Shown here one piece after another: positions 46,507 through 57,419 of a stretch of 64,000 nt of DNA. The stretch's first letter is position 1; every line of letters begins with the position of its first letter. The notes under the pieces are model-generated. The model was not told where the DNA came from. It worked only from the letters and a program-made list of their open reading frames with translations, and did no database searches. This DNA is from Pyricularia pennisetigena (lineage: Eukaryota; Ascomycota; Sordariomycetes; Magnaporthales; Pyriculariaceae). The position numbers were made by a program, and so were the translations under genes. Location of the stretch: NCBI RefSeq assembly GCF_004337985.1, contig NW_021940921.1, forward strand, positions 1,319,758 through 1,383,757, read 5' to 3'.

Positions 46507-48028
46507 ATGGAAAGCTGGCTGAAAGAAACTGGAGCGGTAGGCTTGGACGACTTGGAGCTTGCCGACTTCCCCATCACCGGGCGCGGTGTCAGAACACTGA
46601 GGCATTTCAAGGAAGGGGAAAAGATTCTCACCATTCCATGCGGCAGTCTCTGGACAGTCGAGCAGGCTTATGCCGATTCACTTCTGGGGCCAGCCCTGCG
46701 CTCTGCGCGGCCACCATTGTCTGTAGAGGACACATTGGCGACGTACATTCTCTTTGTCCGATCGCGTGAGTCGGGATACGATGGCCTGCGAAGCCATGTG
46801 GCAGCGTTACCTCCAAGTTACTCTTCCAGCATCTTCTTTGCTGAGGATGAGTTGGAGGTCTGCGCGGGCACTTCGCTGTACACCCTCACGAAGCAACTGA
46901 AGCAACGGATAGAGGATGATTACAGGGCATTGGTCATGCGATTGCTTTTACAGCATCGGGATATTTTTCCACTCGAACAATTTACTATTGAAGATGTAGG
47001 TGTTACTCACGTGCGATGGATGTTGTGAATTGACCACTAACGCTTCTTCTCCCTTTTTTAGTACAAGTGGGCTCTCTGCACCGTGTGGAGTCGTGCAATG
47101 GATTTCGTACTGCCCGATGGAAATTCGGTTCGACTTTTGGCGCCCTTCGCAGACATGCTGAATCACTCGGACAACGTTAAACAGTGTCACGCCTACGATG
47201 CCTCTTCTAAAACCCTCTCTGTTCTTGCGGGGAAGGATTATGAAGCTGGAGATCAGGTATGTTAATCTTGACTCTGCTGGTACCAAGTTGCGTGCTCACT
47301 ATGGGAATACTCTTCCAGGTTTTTATCTACTACGGATCTGTTCCGAATAGTCGCCTCTTACGTCTCTATGGCTTTGTCATGCCCGGTAATTCTAATGACA
47401 ACTATGACCTCGTTCTTACAACGCACCCTGAAGCGCCCTTTTTTGCGCAAAAGCACAAGCTCTGGGTATCATCTCGACTCGATTCAACCTCCACTATTTC
47501 CCTCAGTCTCACCGATCCGCTACCAAACGATGTCCTTCGATACCTTCGTATTCAGCGATCAGGTGCATCAGAACTCGCTGCCATGGCGATTCGGCGAATT
47601 GATGCCACGGAAAAAATCAGCGACTCCAACGAAGCGGAAGTCTTGCGGTTTTTGGTGGACTCGCTCCGTGGACTTTTGGACAATTTCGGAACGCAACTGG
47701 AAAAGTTAGAAGAACAACTCGCGGAGGGCATCTATGCATTGGGAGGGAATGCATGGGCTGCGGCGCACGTTAGCTTGGGCGAACAGCGGGTGTTGAGATT
47801 GGCGAGAAAGAGAGCGGAAGAGTTGTTGGCGGCGGTAGAAAGCGGAAGTGAGAATGGGAAGGGTTCGTTGTCGGCACAGGCGCAATGCGCAAATTGCGGA
47901 AAGGCTTCAGTGCCGTTGATGTTGTGCGCGAGTGTAGAGCCATCAGTTATTGCGGGCGGACATGTCAGGTCGCTCATTTTAGTGAGCACAAGGTCATATG
48001 TCGAATTACAGCTTCTAGGAATGTATGA
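46507..48028 (+). CDS. SET-domain methyltransferase-like protein with C-terminal MYND finger (frameshifted)
   Basis: Exons 46507-46995, 47062-47256 and 47319 onward, with GTAGGT and GTATGT donors and phase 0 throughout. The SET domain is of the split Rubisco-LSMT/SETD type: ITGRGVRTLRHFKEGEKIL near the start, FADMLNHSDN (the NHS motif), YEAGDQVFIYYG (the final Tyr-Gly) and SRLLRLYGFV. Substrate unknown; such enzymes methylate Lys or His on proteins. The third exon ends with a MYND zinc finger: CANCGK and LMLCA in the main frame, then after one missing base near 47930 the frame reads CRAISYCGRTC, AHFSEHKVIC and stops at 48028. Without the shift the protein would be 464 residues. In the existing frame it runs to 48041 with a broken finger. 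A decayed copy of this tail lies at 23.8 kb. Confidence 0.8.
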
Positions 48029-48039
48029 GGGGATAGACT

Positions 48040-48580
48040 AGAAGTATCGAAAGAAACAGTTTGGCACAGCTCTTCACTAACAGAGTGAAACTAGAGGTAC
48101 GGTATTCGAGCACCTCGCTCGTGGTTATGCCAGGGCCGAGATTGAATGCTCCGTCAGCCCCCGCAGCCTACCTTTGGCCTGGTCGCGTTCATAACTAATC
48201 CAGTTCAAGACGTTTGCGGGATTTTTGACATGGTGTGATATTCAGCGGCTAACGACGTATCCACTGAGGATGGCAGAAACCATTATTGGTAACCAGGTTG
48301 TCGGGTGTGAATTGTTACCAAAACACCGGCCCACACAACCTGTGGTTTGGATTAACCAACATCACAATATCCACAATATATGTGATAGTGATTGTGTTGG
48401 TCACATCCAACCTCCCAGCGCCCGGTGCACAAGGCTTGATTTAAACACTCCTGCCCCCGAAATTTAAAAGACTTGTTTTCGTAGATTTGAGCGATGCAAA
48501 TCAGCTTGATGACTTTTTATACGAATGAACGATCAGCTTTCACTACGATCTCGTCCTTTCCGGTGTATCGGCAGCGATAA
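48040..48580. other. short intergenic stretch
   Basis: Separates the SET-MYND gene from the next plus-strand gene. No feature recognised. Confidence 0.4.
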
Positions 48581-48581
48581 A

Positions 48582-49391
48582 ATGGCAGAAAGAGGTGGCA
48601 ATAATGGCAATCGTAAGTCAAAAGGATTCCGAAAGCAAATAAAATTCTTACAATCAGATGCGAGCGATTTGCACTTGTATCATTATTCTGCTAACTAATA
48701 CTCTTTAGTCAATGACCGCATCCCGTTCCAGGCACAGCCAAAATCAAAGTTTCCCGACCCATCCTGTTTGAACGGCATTGCAAGACGTCCGCAAACTTCA
48801 CCAGCCAATTTTGCGAGTAAGGAAGCAAAAGCGAAATATTGCGGCAGGCCCATCGCAGACTACGGGACCGCCTGTGTTGACCGTAAGGTCCGTACTCGTC
48901 GAAAGACATATGCAGCCCAACGCGAAAAGGTTTCAGGGGCGAAGCGCCAGAAAAAGAAGAAACAGTCTACCAAACTTCTCCCTGGGGGCTTGTATCATGG
49001 TCGCTGGAGGCCTGGAATCTACTGGCCTGTGGTCATTCTCTCTTGGGACGATGCGAGGGTTGACATGAAAGACCTGCCCAAAAGCGACTGCTTCGATGTT
49101 GACAACGGGAAGATCGTGGGATGGGCACCTGGTTATGAAAACGGAGGCAGCCTAGCATATGATCGGTGGTTTCCCGTTGTATACCTCGACAAAGATTATT
49201 GTATTGGTTGGATGCATGCGAGAGACTTCTTCGACTTTGACCAGAAACAAGGTTATTCCAAGGTGCGCGAACGGTATGCCAACCTTACCAAGCATGAGCC
49301 AAGAAATTGTCAAGCAGAACCTAGTACAGTAGTTGGTCGGGAGTTCCAGGTTGATTCAAAATCTTGGTGGGCCACTGTTTTGGAGAGATAA
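48582..49391 (+). CDS. hypothetical basic protein
   Basis: Exon 1 is 48582-48612 (MAERGGNNGN) and exon 2 is 48709-49391, joined by a 96-nt intron with a GTAAGT donor, a GCTAACTAAT branch site and a TTTAG acceptor; the frame gives 237 residues. The first half is rich in Arg, Lys and Ala (RTRRKTYAAQREK, AKRQKKKK). The second half is globular, with GRWRPGIYWPVVILSWDD and CIGWMHARDFFDFD, whose GxxYWPVVIL core is reminiscent of PWWP/Tudor-like barrels, but the match is weak. Function unknown. It ends 20 bp before the 941-bp tandem duplication. Confidence 0.6.
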
Positions 49392-49410
49392 GATATGCCT
49401 GTACAGTAAC

Positions 49411-51283
49411 GAAAAAAAAAACACGCTTTCCAATAGCCGTTTAACAGTAAAATTGGCTGAAAGATCCAACTTGAGGTCGATAAGCCTCTTTTCAGGGCGC
49501 AAAAATTGATCAGTTCAATGGCAAGGAACGTGCGACGAACGAAGAGGTAAATATAGAAGTTAATCGTTATCTTTGAAGGATGAAGGCACAACACGCTGGC
49601 GAAGCCACTTTGCGCAGTAGCTGCAGCGTACACAGTGTTATTGTTGGCAACATCAATGATCCACGTAAACGGTTGACATTGTGTTCACTAAAACTGATAA
49701 TTCCTTATGAGAGGCTGGTGAAGCTGTGATGCAGGCAGGTAAGTATGGGTTTAATCGCCTAGCGAGGACTGGCTAGTGCGTATGCGTAACAGAACCATGG
49801 CTGCGACTTTACACCTGCAATGTCTGTTTGATTGCCCTTTTCCAAGAGTTGAAGTATTGTCATTAACAAATTCTAGGAGATAACTATCCTACATAGTAAG
49901 GTCGCCGAGACAATTTGCCGCGCAGCTTGAACGGCCTTGGTTACAGACCGGAGTCCTGGCGGAGCGAATTAGGCTATTGGCGGAAGAGTAGAGGGGCTTC
50001 GGGGTAGCATTTTACCGACCGCTTGAGCCGCGGAAACTACCTGGATCAATGCTTGTAACTGCTACAGCCTAGGTCAATAAAAAACGTTCCTCTACAAGTC
50101 GAGCTAAGTAGTTTGCTGACCCGCCCACACTGTTGTAGTGGATCTGCAGCCAAACAGCAAGGGGCACTTGCAGCTACTTCGAAATACTTTTGCAGATGGT
50201 GATTAGAGCCAACAGTAAATTTTTGCTACTATCGTGCAGCCATATCTAGATCTTGTCAAGTAGACCTACCTAGGCCGTCTCGAAATTCTAAAGATTGAAT
50301 GTCTGTACTGAGAGCGGAAAATAGATTTGGTCCAAATTGTATTGGGTGCANAAAAAAAACACGCTTTCCAATAGCCGTTTAACAGTAAAATTGGCTGAAA
50401 GATCCAACTTGAGGTCGATAAGCCTCTTTTCAGGGCGCAAAAATTGATCAGTTCAATGGCAAGGAACGTGCGACGAACGAAGAGGTAAATATAGAAGTTA
50501 ATCGTTATCTTTGGGCACAACACGCTGGCGAAGCCACTTTGCGTAGTAGCTGCAGCGTACACAGTGTTATTGTTGGCAACATCAATGATCCACGTAAACG
50601 TTGACATTGTGTTCACTAAAACTGATAATTCCTCATGAGAGGCTGGTGAAGCTGTGATGCAGGCAGGTAAGTATGGGTTTAATCGCCTAGCGAGGACTGG
50701 CTAGTGCGTATGCGTAACAGAACCATGGCTGCGACTTTACACCTGCAATGTCTGTTTGATTGCCCTTTTCCAAGAGTTGAAGTATTGTCATTAACAAATT
50801 CTAGGAGATAACTATCCTACATAGTAAGGTCGCCGAGACAATTTGCCGCGCAGCTTGAACGGCCTTGGTTACAGACCGGAGTCCTGGCGGAGCGAATTAG
50901 GCTATTGGCGGAAGAGTAGAGGGGCTTCGGGGTAGCATTTTACCGACCGCTTGCGCCGCGGAAACTACCTGGATCAATGCTTGTAACTGCTACAGCCTAG
51001 GTCAATAAAAAACGTTCCTCTACAAGTCGAGCTAAGTAGTTTGCTGACCCGCCCACACTGTTGTAGTGGATCTGCAGCCAAACAGCAAGGGGCACTTGCA
51101 GCTACTTCGAAATACTTTTGCAGATGGTGATTAGAGCCAACAGTAAATTTTTGCTACTATCGTGCAGCCATATCTAGATCTTGTCAAGTAAACTTACTTA
51201 CCTAGGCCGTCTCGAAATTCTAAAGATTGAATGTCTGTACTGAGAGCGGAAAATAGATTTGGTCCAAATTGTATTGGGTGCAC
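49411..51283 (+). repeat. 941-bp tandem duplication across an assembly N
   Basis: Copy 1 (49411-50350) and copy 2 (50352-51283) are about 98-99% identical by eye and are separated by a single N at 50351 next to an A run. Differences include an about 9-bp deletion near 50517, a few substitutions and a small insertion near 51190. No convincing gene is inside; the open frame on the minus strand is short and unrecognised. Either a real recent tandem duplication or two alleles or contig ends joined wrongly. Confidence 0.9.
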
Positions 51284-51765
51284 TCATTCAAACTCACGCT
51301 AGCTAGTGGGCCAACCACTCTAAATCCGTATCGAACGCTTGAACAATCGCAGCTGTACTTTTTCGTGAGGCCAATGATGTGGCGGTACCAATAGTGGAGC
51401 TGAAAAGGTAAAAATTTCTGCAGTGAAGAAAGAAACCTCGTCATCCCTGAGACATGCTGGCGAGCTGGGGAGGTTGAGGATCATTGAGAACGAGAATGAA
51501 TCCATTGCGTTCGATCCCGCTACTGCGGTTGAAGTTAGATAGGAAATGCAACGGCTCCATAAGGAAACTGGGCAATCGGTCATGAGCTGATTTGAAGTCC
51601 TAGGTAGCTGTAGGTAATCCTAAAACCTGGTTTCTGAAAATAGGTACCATAAAATGCTTAAAGTGCCGGAACCGGGTTAGGGGCTTCGGGAAACGCGTTC
51701 AAATATAAACATATAGGTTTAATCTTCATTGCCAATATCTAAATCCTCAAGCTAAACCCGACTTA

Positions 51766-52701
51766 ATGATGTTTATTTTTCTACCGCCGGAACTTCTGAG
51801 TGCAATTTTGGTATATCTGCCTGTTCGAGACATCAAAAATTGTCGGTTCGTCCACAGTCAGCTCGCTTACGTAGGGTTTCCACATTTGACCCAAAAAGTC
51901 TTTATCAGCAACTTCTGCCCCAAATCGATTCGAAGCATTGCGCATTCCCCGTATGGTTCGCTAAGTCAAACAAAAGAGCTTGTTTTATACAATGGAGTAT
52001 GGAAGGGTCGCTGTTTGAACCCAGAATTATATTTGCGGAACCTTCTTTTTCTTTTACCGTCATTGCAATCCATCGAACTGTCGCACGAATATATCAAGAA
52101 GTATCCGCAAACACATGCGAAAGCCCTTTTCCCGTTATATACCGTTGGAAACAGCTTTACAACAGTTCTCCGCGCAATAGAAGACTCGTCCAAAGCCAAG
52201 AAGCTCATAATTACTGGCGTCCTGGATACTCGTCACATCCAAATCGAAAAAGATCTCACATGCATTACACACCTTTCCATCAATGCCCTTCAACTATCAG
52301 ACAAATTCGCCCTGAAATTTCTGACACATTTTCCAAATCTCGAGCGTCTCTCTATCCAGTCATCTCACCACTGGATTAAAAGCATACGGATGTCACACTT
52401 GCGTTGGGGTGCGCTGAAGTGGCTGAAGCTAAATAGCTTTTGCATTTCAGAAGATGACCTTTTGGATTTCATCATACATCATCAGTTACTAGAGCAGTTG
52501 AAATTAGAGGATATGTGCGTCGACGCCGGATCATGGACGTCTTTTTGTCTCCGTCTGCAGGCCATAAGCAGAGATATTACAGTTTTGTTTGAGGGACTTT
52601 TTTCCAGCCGGCCTCTTCAGCGACTGGGACCGATAATCTCAGGACAAAAGCTGCAAGACCTCGCATCAGAAACTCCATTTTCACTGGAAGTGTGTGGCTG
52701 A
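51766..52701 (+). CDS. F-box protein
   Basis: Single exon, 311 residues. The N-terminus MMFIFLPPELLSAILVYLPVRDIKNCRFV is an F-box (LPPELL...I..YLP..DI....VH), which binds Skp1 in SCF ubiquitin ligases. The rest is Leu-rich with irregular LRR-like strands (LPSLQSIELS, LTHFPNLERLSIQSS, WGALKWLKLNSF, HQLLEQLKLEDM) and could choose targets. Intact start and stop. The 3' flank (52672-52930) recurs in decayed form at 58022-58262. Fungi carry many such genes with fast-changing LRR parts; the target is unknown. Confidence 0.72.
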   Translation: MMFIFLPPELLSAILVYLPVRDIKNCRFVHSQLAYVGFPHLTQKVFISNFCPKSIRSIAHSPYGSLSQTKELVLYNGVWKGRCLNPELYLRNLLFLLPSLQSIELSHEYIKKYPQTHAKALFPLYTVGNSFTTVLRAIEDSSKAKKLIITGVLDTRHIQIEKDLTCITHLSINALQLSDKFALKFLTHFPNLERLSIQSSHHWIKSIRMSHLRWGALKWLKLNSFCISEDDLLDFIIHHQLLEQLKLEDMCVDAGSWTSFCLRLQAISRDITVLFEGLFSSRPLQRLGPIISGQKLQDLASETPFSLEVCG

Positions 52702-52930
52702 AATGCGCCTCAGTACAATAGAAAGAGCAACTGGGAAGCCGTTTGGGTACTTTGGAGAACGCGCTGGCCTGTGGGACGCCTAGGTATCTCCCACCCGAAT
52801 CTGTCCACATACAATCGCGTGAACGACCTGGGATATTTGGGCGTTCGGAGTCGTTGCTATACCAGTTTGGCAGAAGTGGCACCCGAAATGCGCAAGGATT
52901 AGGTAGCCAGAAACTAAGATGAAGTTGGCT
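52672..52930 (+). repeat. F-box gene 3' end and flank, copy 1 of 2
   Basis: About 250 bp that align with 58022-58262 in the same orientation, from CCATTTTCA.TGGAAGTGTG.GGCTG through CTGTGG.ACGCCT to TTTGGGC and CCGAAATG.GCAAGG. The second copy lacks the rest of the F-box gene. Confidence 0.5.
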
Positions 52931-53006
52931 CACAAACCCTGGTCTTCCACGTCCTTGCTAACACTTAAAAGGTCGATAACGTGGTTGATAGGATCCTTAT
53001 AACTGC

Positions 53007-55336
53007 CTACGAGACTATGACTGTTCCCACCGTAGTGCGAAAGATGTCGCGGCCCTCTTCAAGCTTGGAAATACGGTCCAATAGAAACCTTCGCTGATTT
53101 TGTACTGTAGCGCCCTCGAGAGCCACAGATATGACCTCGGCGTCACTCATTCCCGCAACGACTGGGGGAGAGAAAACATGGTCGAGGCCGCGAAGAATTT
53201 GGCGTTCTATCACCTGTGTGGTAACATTCGCAACAAAAACCTTCTGTTGGACCTGGTTGTAAAAAAGATAAATTAGAATAACTTCTGTGACTTGTTTGAT
53301 GAGATGGAGTGTTTACCTTGTAAATGACCAACAAACATTCTATTGCCTCTTCACAGCTGAAATCTTCCATATCGGCATTGGCTTTGGTGCAAATTGTGGA
53401 TACCATCCCAACTACCGTGGCTACATCAAACTTTTCATAGTGTAATCCTCGACTGCAATTCATACTTGCATGGTGCTCGAAATAACCAGGTTTGCCGGCT
53501 TTGAGGTGGGATTTGAGCTTCTCTTGGCGGCTTTTGTGGAGATTGTCAGTATAGTAGTGATTGTAATTGATAGGAAACCCCTTGAGGTCTTCGAGGAGCT
53601 TTCTCAGCTCGTCGTGCGCTGCTGCTCTGCGCTGCTGAAGGCGGTTCTTGATAATGGACCTTTTTCTCTGCTATTAGCAACAAGACAATCAGAAACACTC
53701 GGTAGCGCAGAACTAACCAGATGCGAGGCGTAACATCCTTCGCGCCTTTCTTCTCGAGAAGATGTGTGAGAAAACTCTCACAAATATCACAGATCAGATC
53801 GACGTGAGCATTGGCCAGCTCAGCCCACGGCTGTGATTGTTCCCAAAAAAGCTCTGCGACGACGTGAGGGTTGAAGCTGCCAAATAGCTCCGTTCCCCGT
53901 GAGCGTAGAACTACTCCCTTAACCCAGCTGTAAGCTTCGGCTTTTGACATTCTCTTTGGGCCCTTGTTGGATTTGCCAAAACCCTCTTCGGTTATGTCGA
54001 TGGGATCCAGTTCCCCAGGATCGACTCTAGAAATCCGGTATTTGTGCCCCTCAGTCCGGATATCTTCTGAAAACTTATTGTTCCAGTGTTGGACGGCTGC
54101 GCGAAGCCGAGAAATGGTGCTCTTCTTGCTGAAAGTGAATTTCCCGCCATCTTTGGCCTTGAAATACTCGTGTTCGTAGTGACCGTTGGAAGCAGCCTTA
54201 CAGATCTCATGACAATCCATGCTCAATTGCGCTAGGTATTGTCGACAGTCCGCAGCCGTGGATCTGGAGTTTCCGAGAGGCTCCATATCACGCTTGGATG
54301 ATTCTAAAGCCACGTCCAAATCACTCATTAGCCGTGGTAGCTCGTTCTTCACGTGATTGAAGAGGAGATGGCTAAGCCGAACACGCAGGGTGTCGATGCC
54401 AAGCATTTCTTTGGGCAGACTCCTGAAATTCGAGGTACAGAAGAAGTTCATTTCCGAAGTATTCCGCTCCTCAAACGAGAAGTCTTGCTCGCTAAACATT
54501 CGGTTTTTGACGACATGCCAGCCAAGCTCAAAGAAGACATCTTGATTACGTGCAAGCTCAATGAACTTAGCTTCAGAGCCAGAACCCGCCTCTAACTTGT
54601 CGGGCTTTGTAATAACACCCAGTGTTCGCTCTCCTTTCGGGTCAAACTTGCGGACTTGCTGAAGAATTCCCTGATTGGCTGCGTCGTTGGTAGCTGAAAT
54701 AACCGCAAGGCAAATGGTTCGATGCTGGGAAATATAGCGGTCCGTAATTTCCTTGACTGTCGCCACGTCGTTCTCAGAAACACCCTTTGTGGAAGCCTGA
54801 ATAAGGCCCGGAATGTCGACCAGGGTAAGTTGTGGACGATTCGGGCCATCGATCTCAATACTAAGCGTGTCCGAGGCAAAAGCGCTGACAGATGGTGTAT
54901 TGTTGGACAAACTGATGCCCATAATCTTCATTGCAGCATCCATAATTCTTGGCAAATCGCTGAGGCTAGTGATAGATTCGGAAAATGCCTTGATAGAAAC
55001 CTGCTCTTGCTTGCTACGCGAGCAGGAAGGTACAATCTTGACGGTAATTTTTTCTTGGGCCTCACGGCGGAGGCTTATCTCGGTAGCAAATCTTGTGCAA
55101 AGATTGTCACTTCTAGGGAAGGGAATCTCGGTCAAAGCTTCTAGAACGGAGCTCTTTCCAGCGGACTGATCTCCACACACGACAATCTGTGGGAGAGAGA
55201 GGATACCGCCCAAACCACATTTTCGCACCTGACTAACTGTATCGAGCAGGAGGCGTTGCTGGTTGCCCTGAAGACCTTCCAGAGTTGACCCTAGATTGAT
55301 CAGCTGGGAAGGGCAGGCCTCCCGAGCGTCACCCAT
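53007..55336 (-). CDS. dynamin-like large GTPase (intact)
   Basis: Exons 55336-53718, 53659-53317 and 53252-53007 give 735 residues without stops. Motifs: G1 GDQSAGKSSVLEAL, conserved PFPRSDNLCTRFATEI, G3 DIPG in LTLVDIPGLI, G4 TKPD in LGVITKPDKLE, middle/stalk region (FNPHVVAELFWEQSQPW), GFPINYNHYYTDNLHKSRQ, and a C-terminal GED (VQQKVFVANVTTQVIERQIL... through EGATVQNQRRFLLDRISKLEEG). There is no PH or Pro-rich domain, as in fungal Mx/Vps1-like proteins. The first intron is 58 nt with a GTTAGT donor and, for the frame to fit, an AAAG acceptor after TAATAGCAG; this choice gives RIWSIIKNRL, as expected in the family. The second intron is ordinary. Paralogue of the frameshifted gene at 14.9-17.5 kb but clearly diverged. 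Confidence 0.9.
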
Positions 55337-55339
55337 TTC

Positions 55340-56260
55340 GGAGCTGGTGGGACAGAGAACGAGTTTCAGGATTGATATTAAGGATAAATAGTGTTGGCGA
55401 CCAGCACGGGAGCTATTTTCATAATCGTTCGTGCATGATGTGTGCTTATATACCTGTTAGAACATAGCGTTGGGGCAGTTTGCTTCTCATGTGAAAATTT
55501 GTATTTCGAACCTCAACTGACAAAGTTAAATGTCATGCCTAGTCTCATAGGAGGCAGATTATACTCTAGCCATCCGGTCAGCATTGTCGGACTGCTTTAG
55601 ACTTGTAAAGTTTTCGGGATGTCATGACATAGATATTGCACAAACGCTGTGGACTGTTGCTGAAATTCTATTTTTCGGCGCAATCGGCGCCGGCGGATTG
55701 CGTTCGCGATGTCTCCCACATACCTCTGGTTGGAAATATTGTAAGGTATTCTTGCTATGCATCAAAAGCGATTCACTTTGGATCGAAAGTTATATCTCTA
55801 GCCAAGCTTGTCTTTCTGCTGATCTAAATGAACTGGGCTGGGCTTGGATGCAAAATTATGCTTTCTAAATAGCAGCACCCCAACTGTTGGGTCTGTGAAG
55901 ATTTAGTTGAGGATGGCGAAATTGCTGGGAGTTGATCACAGATCTATTGAGCAGACCCGAAAGTTTCTACCATCAATTTTTACCCTTGAGCAGCACAAGA
56001 TACGGGATGGCTCCTAGTCCCTGGTTATGGCTTCAAAGTCTCCTATTTCAGTTTTGCGTGGGCCCTCCTCGTCTCGCGCACCCGGTGCCGATATACGAGA
56101 CAAGGCCTAAAAGAAGAAACATGTCGCCAAAATACGCCGATTGTTGTAATGGTTCAATTTCGATGTAAACTCTAATGCTTTCAGGTTACTCCACTTCGCC
56201 CTCAAGCCTACCGAAATAAAACACCACGCCCTATATGGCGCTCAAGGTAACATATACCGG
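55340..56260. other. intergenic stretch
   Basis: Upstream of the dynamin-like gene and of the BTB gene, which diverge here. No clear TATA; the open frame 55584-55868 is unrecognised. Confidence 0.4.
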
Positions 56261-56265
56261 ATTCA

Positions 56266-57415
56266 ATGGAAGCTGCGATCCATCGTATAGCTTTGTCCCC
56301 GTTGGAAGGCAAGCAGCGGCAAATTATCTCTACCGGGTCCGACATGATGCCAAGAAAAGAACCAGAACCTCAGCCTTCCAGATCCGAAAAATTAGCGGTT
56401 TACCGCAACGAGGCTTGTCAGGCTGTCTTTTCAAGCCCAGAAAACGCAGAAATCCGAACGAAGAAGGCCGTAAAATCTCTTATCAACGAGAATCATCTTT
56501 CGGTGGCTGGCCTTTCCACCAAGCGCTTGAACGCCGTACTGCGATCGCTCCAGGAAGACAGAGTATTTGAATCTTCCATCTTCGCCCAGGCTGCGTTCCC
56601 AGAGCTTCGTCCGTCAGAGCTAGTAGAACCAGCGCCCGTCACTGCACCTGCCTCAGTTCCTACACAAGCCCAAGCAACAATGGGCGTGCGACCAAAAAGA
56701 GAGCTTTTAGAATCTCTTGAGAGGTAATGCAGGTCATAATTTGCATCCTTGGTATACTTTCGCTAACAATGCAATAGGATATATCTCACAGGAGACTACT
56801 CAGATATTACTATAGCCTCTGCCACCAGGAATTACCCGGTCCACCGTGCCATCGTCTGTCCACGGTCCAAGTTTTTAGCCGCAAAATGCCGTCATATTAA
56901 GGCAAGGAGTATCCTTCTCCACAAATAGCGTTTTTAGCTAAAAATACGTATAGGAGGGTTTTGAGGGCGTAATAACGCTGCACGACAACGAACCCCTTGT
57001 GGTTGACATGATGATACAGTATCTCTACCTCCTCGACTATAAACCGGCCCATGACCCTGGCATGCAACTCGCGGAGAGTAAGCAGAACGCAAGCGCCATT
57101 GATCTTCTTCTACACGCCAAAGTGTACGCTATTGCGGACAACTATGCCATCGACGGTCTCAAAGCCCTAGCCGTTGTCAAATTTAAATCATCTGCAGGAG
57201 AGGCCTGGAACACAAAAGATTTTCTTGATGCGGCTATCGAAGCATACAGTTCCACTATTGATACTGATCGGGATATGCGAAATGCTGTTATTCAGGTTTT
57301 TGCCAGTAGCAAAGAGCTGTTGGAACTGGATGAAGTCAAAAAGCTCGTCAGAAAACTGGACCAACTTGCTTATGACTTGCTTCTGTATTTCCACAACGAA
57401 GGAAGAATCTTATAA
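56266..57415 (+). CDS. BTB/POZ domain protein
   Basis: Exons 56266-56723, 56778-56901 and 56954-57415 give 347 residues. The second intron has a GC donor (AAG then GCAAGG...ATAG). The BTB core is in exons 2-3: YLTGDYSDITIASATRNYPV, HRAIVCPRSKFLAAKC, then EGFEGVITLHDNEPLVVDMM and IQYLYLLDY, followed by YAIADNYAIDGLKALAV. This order is typical of fungal BTB proteins, which may act as Cul3 adaptors or dimerisation units. An N-terminal 150-residue extension is charged and helical (SEKLAVYRNEACQAVF) and not recognised. Start at 56266 or 56344. Intact. Confidence 0.82.
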
Positions 57416-57419
57416 ATGG

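Noticed and set aside
51296..51583. Minus-strand 87-codon frame downstream of the tandem duplication
   Set aside because: No recognisable features and no splice or start context.
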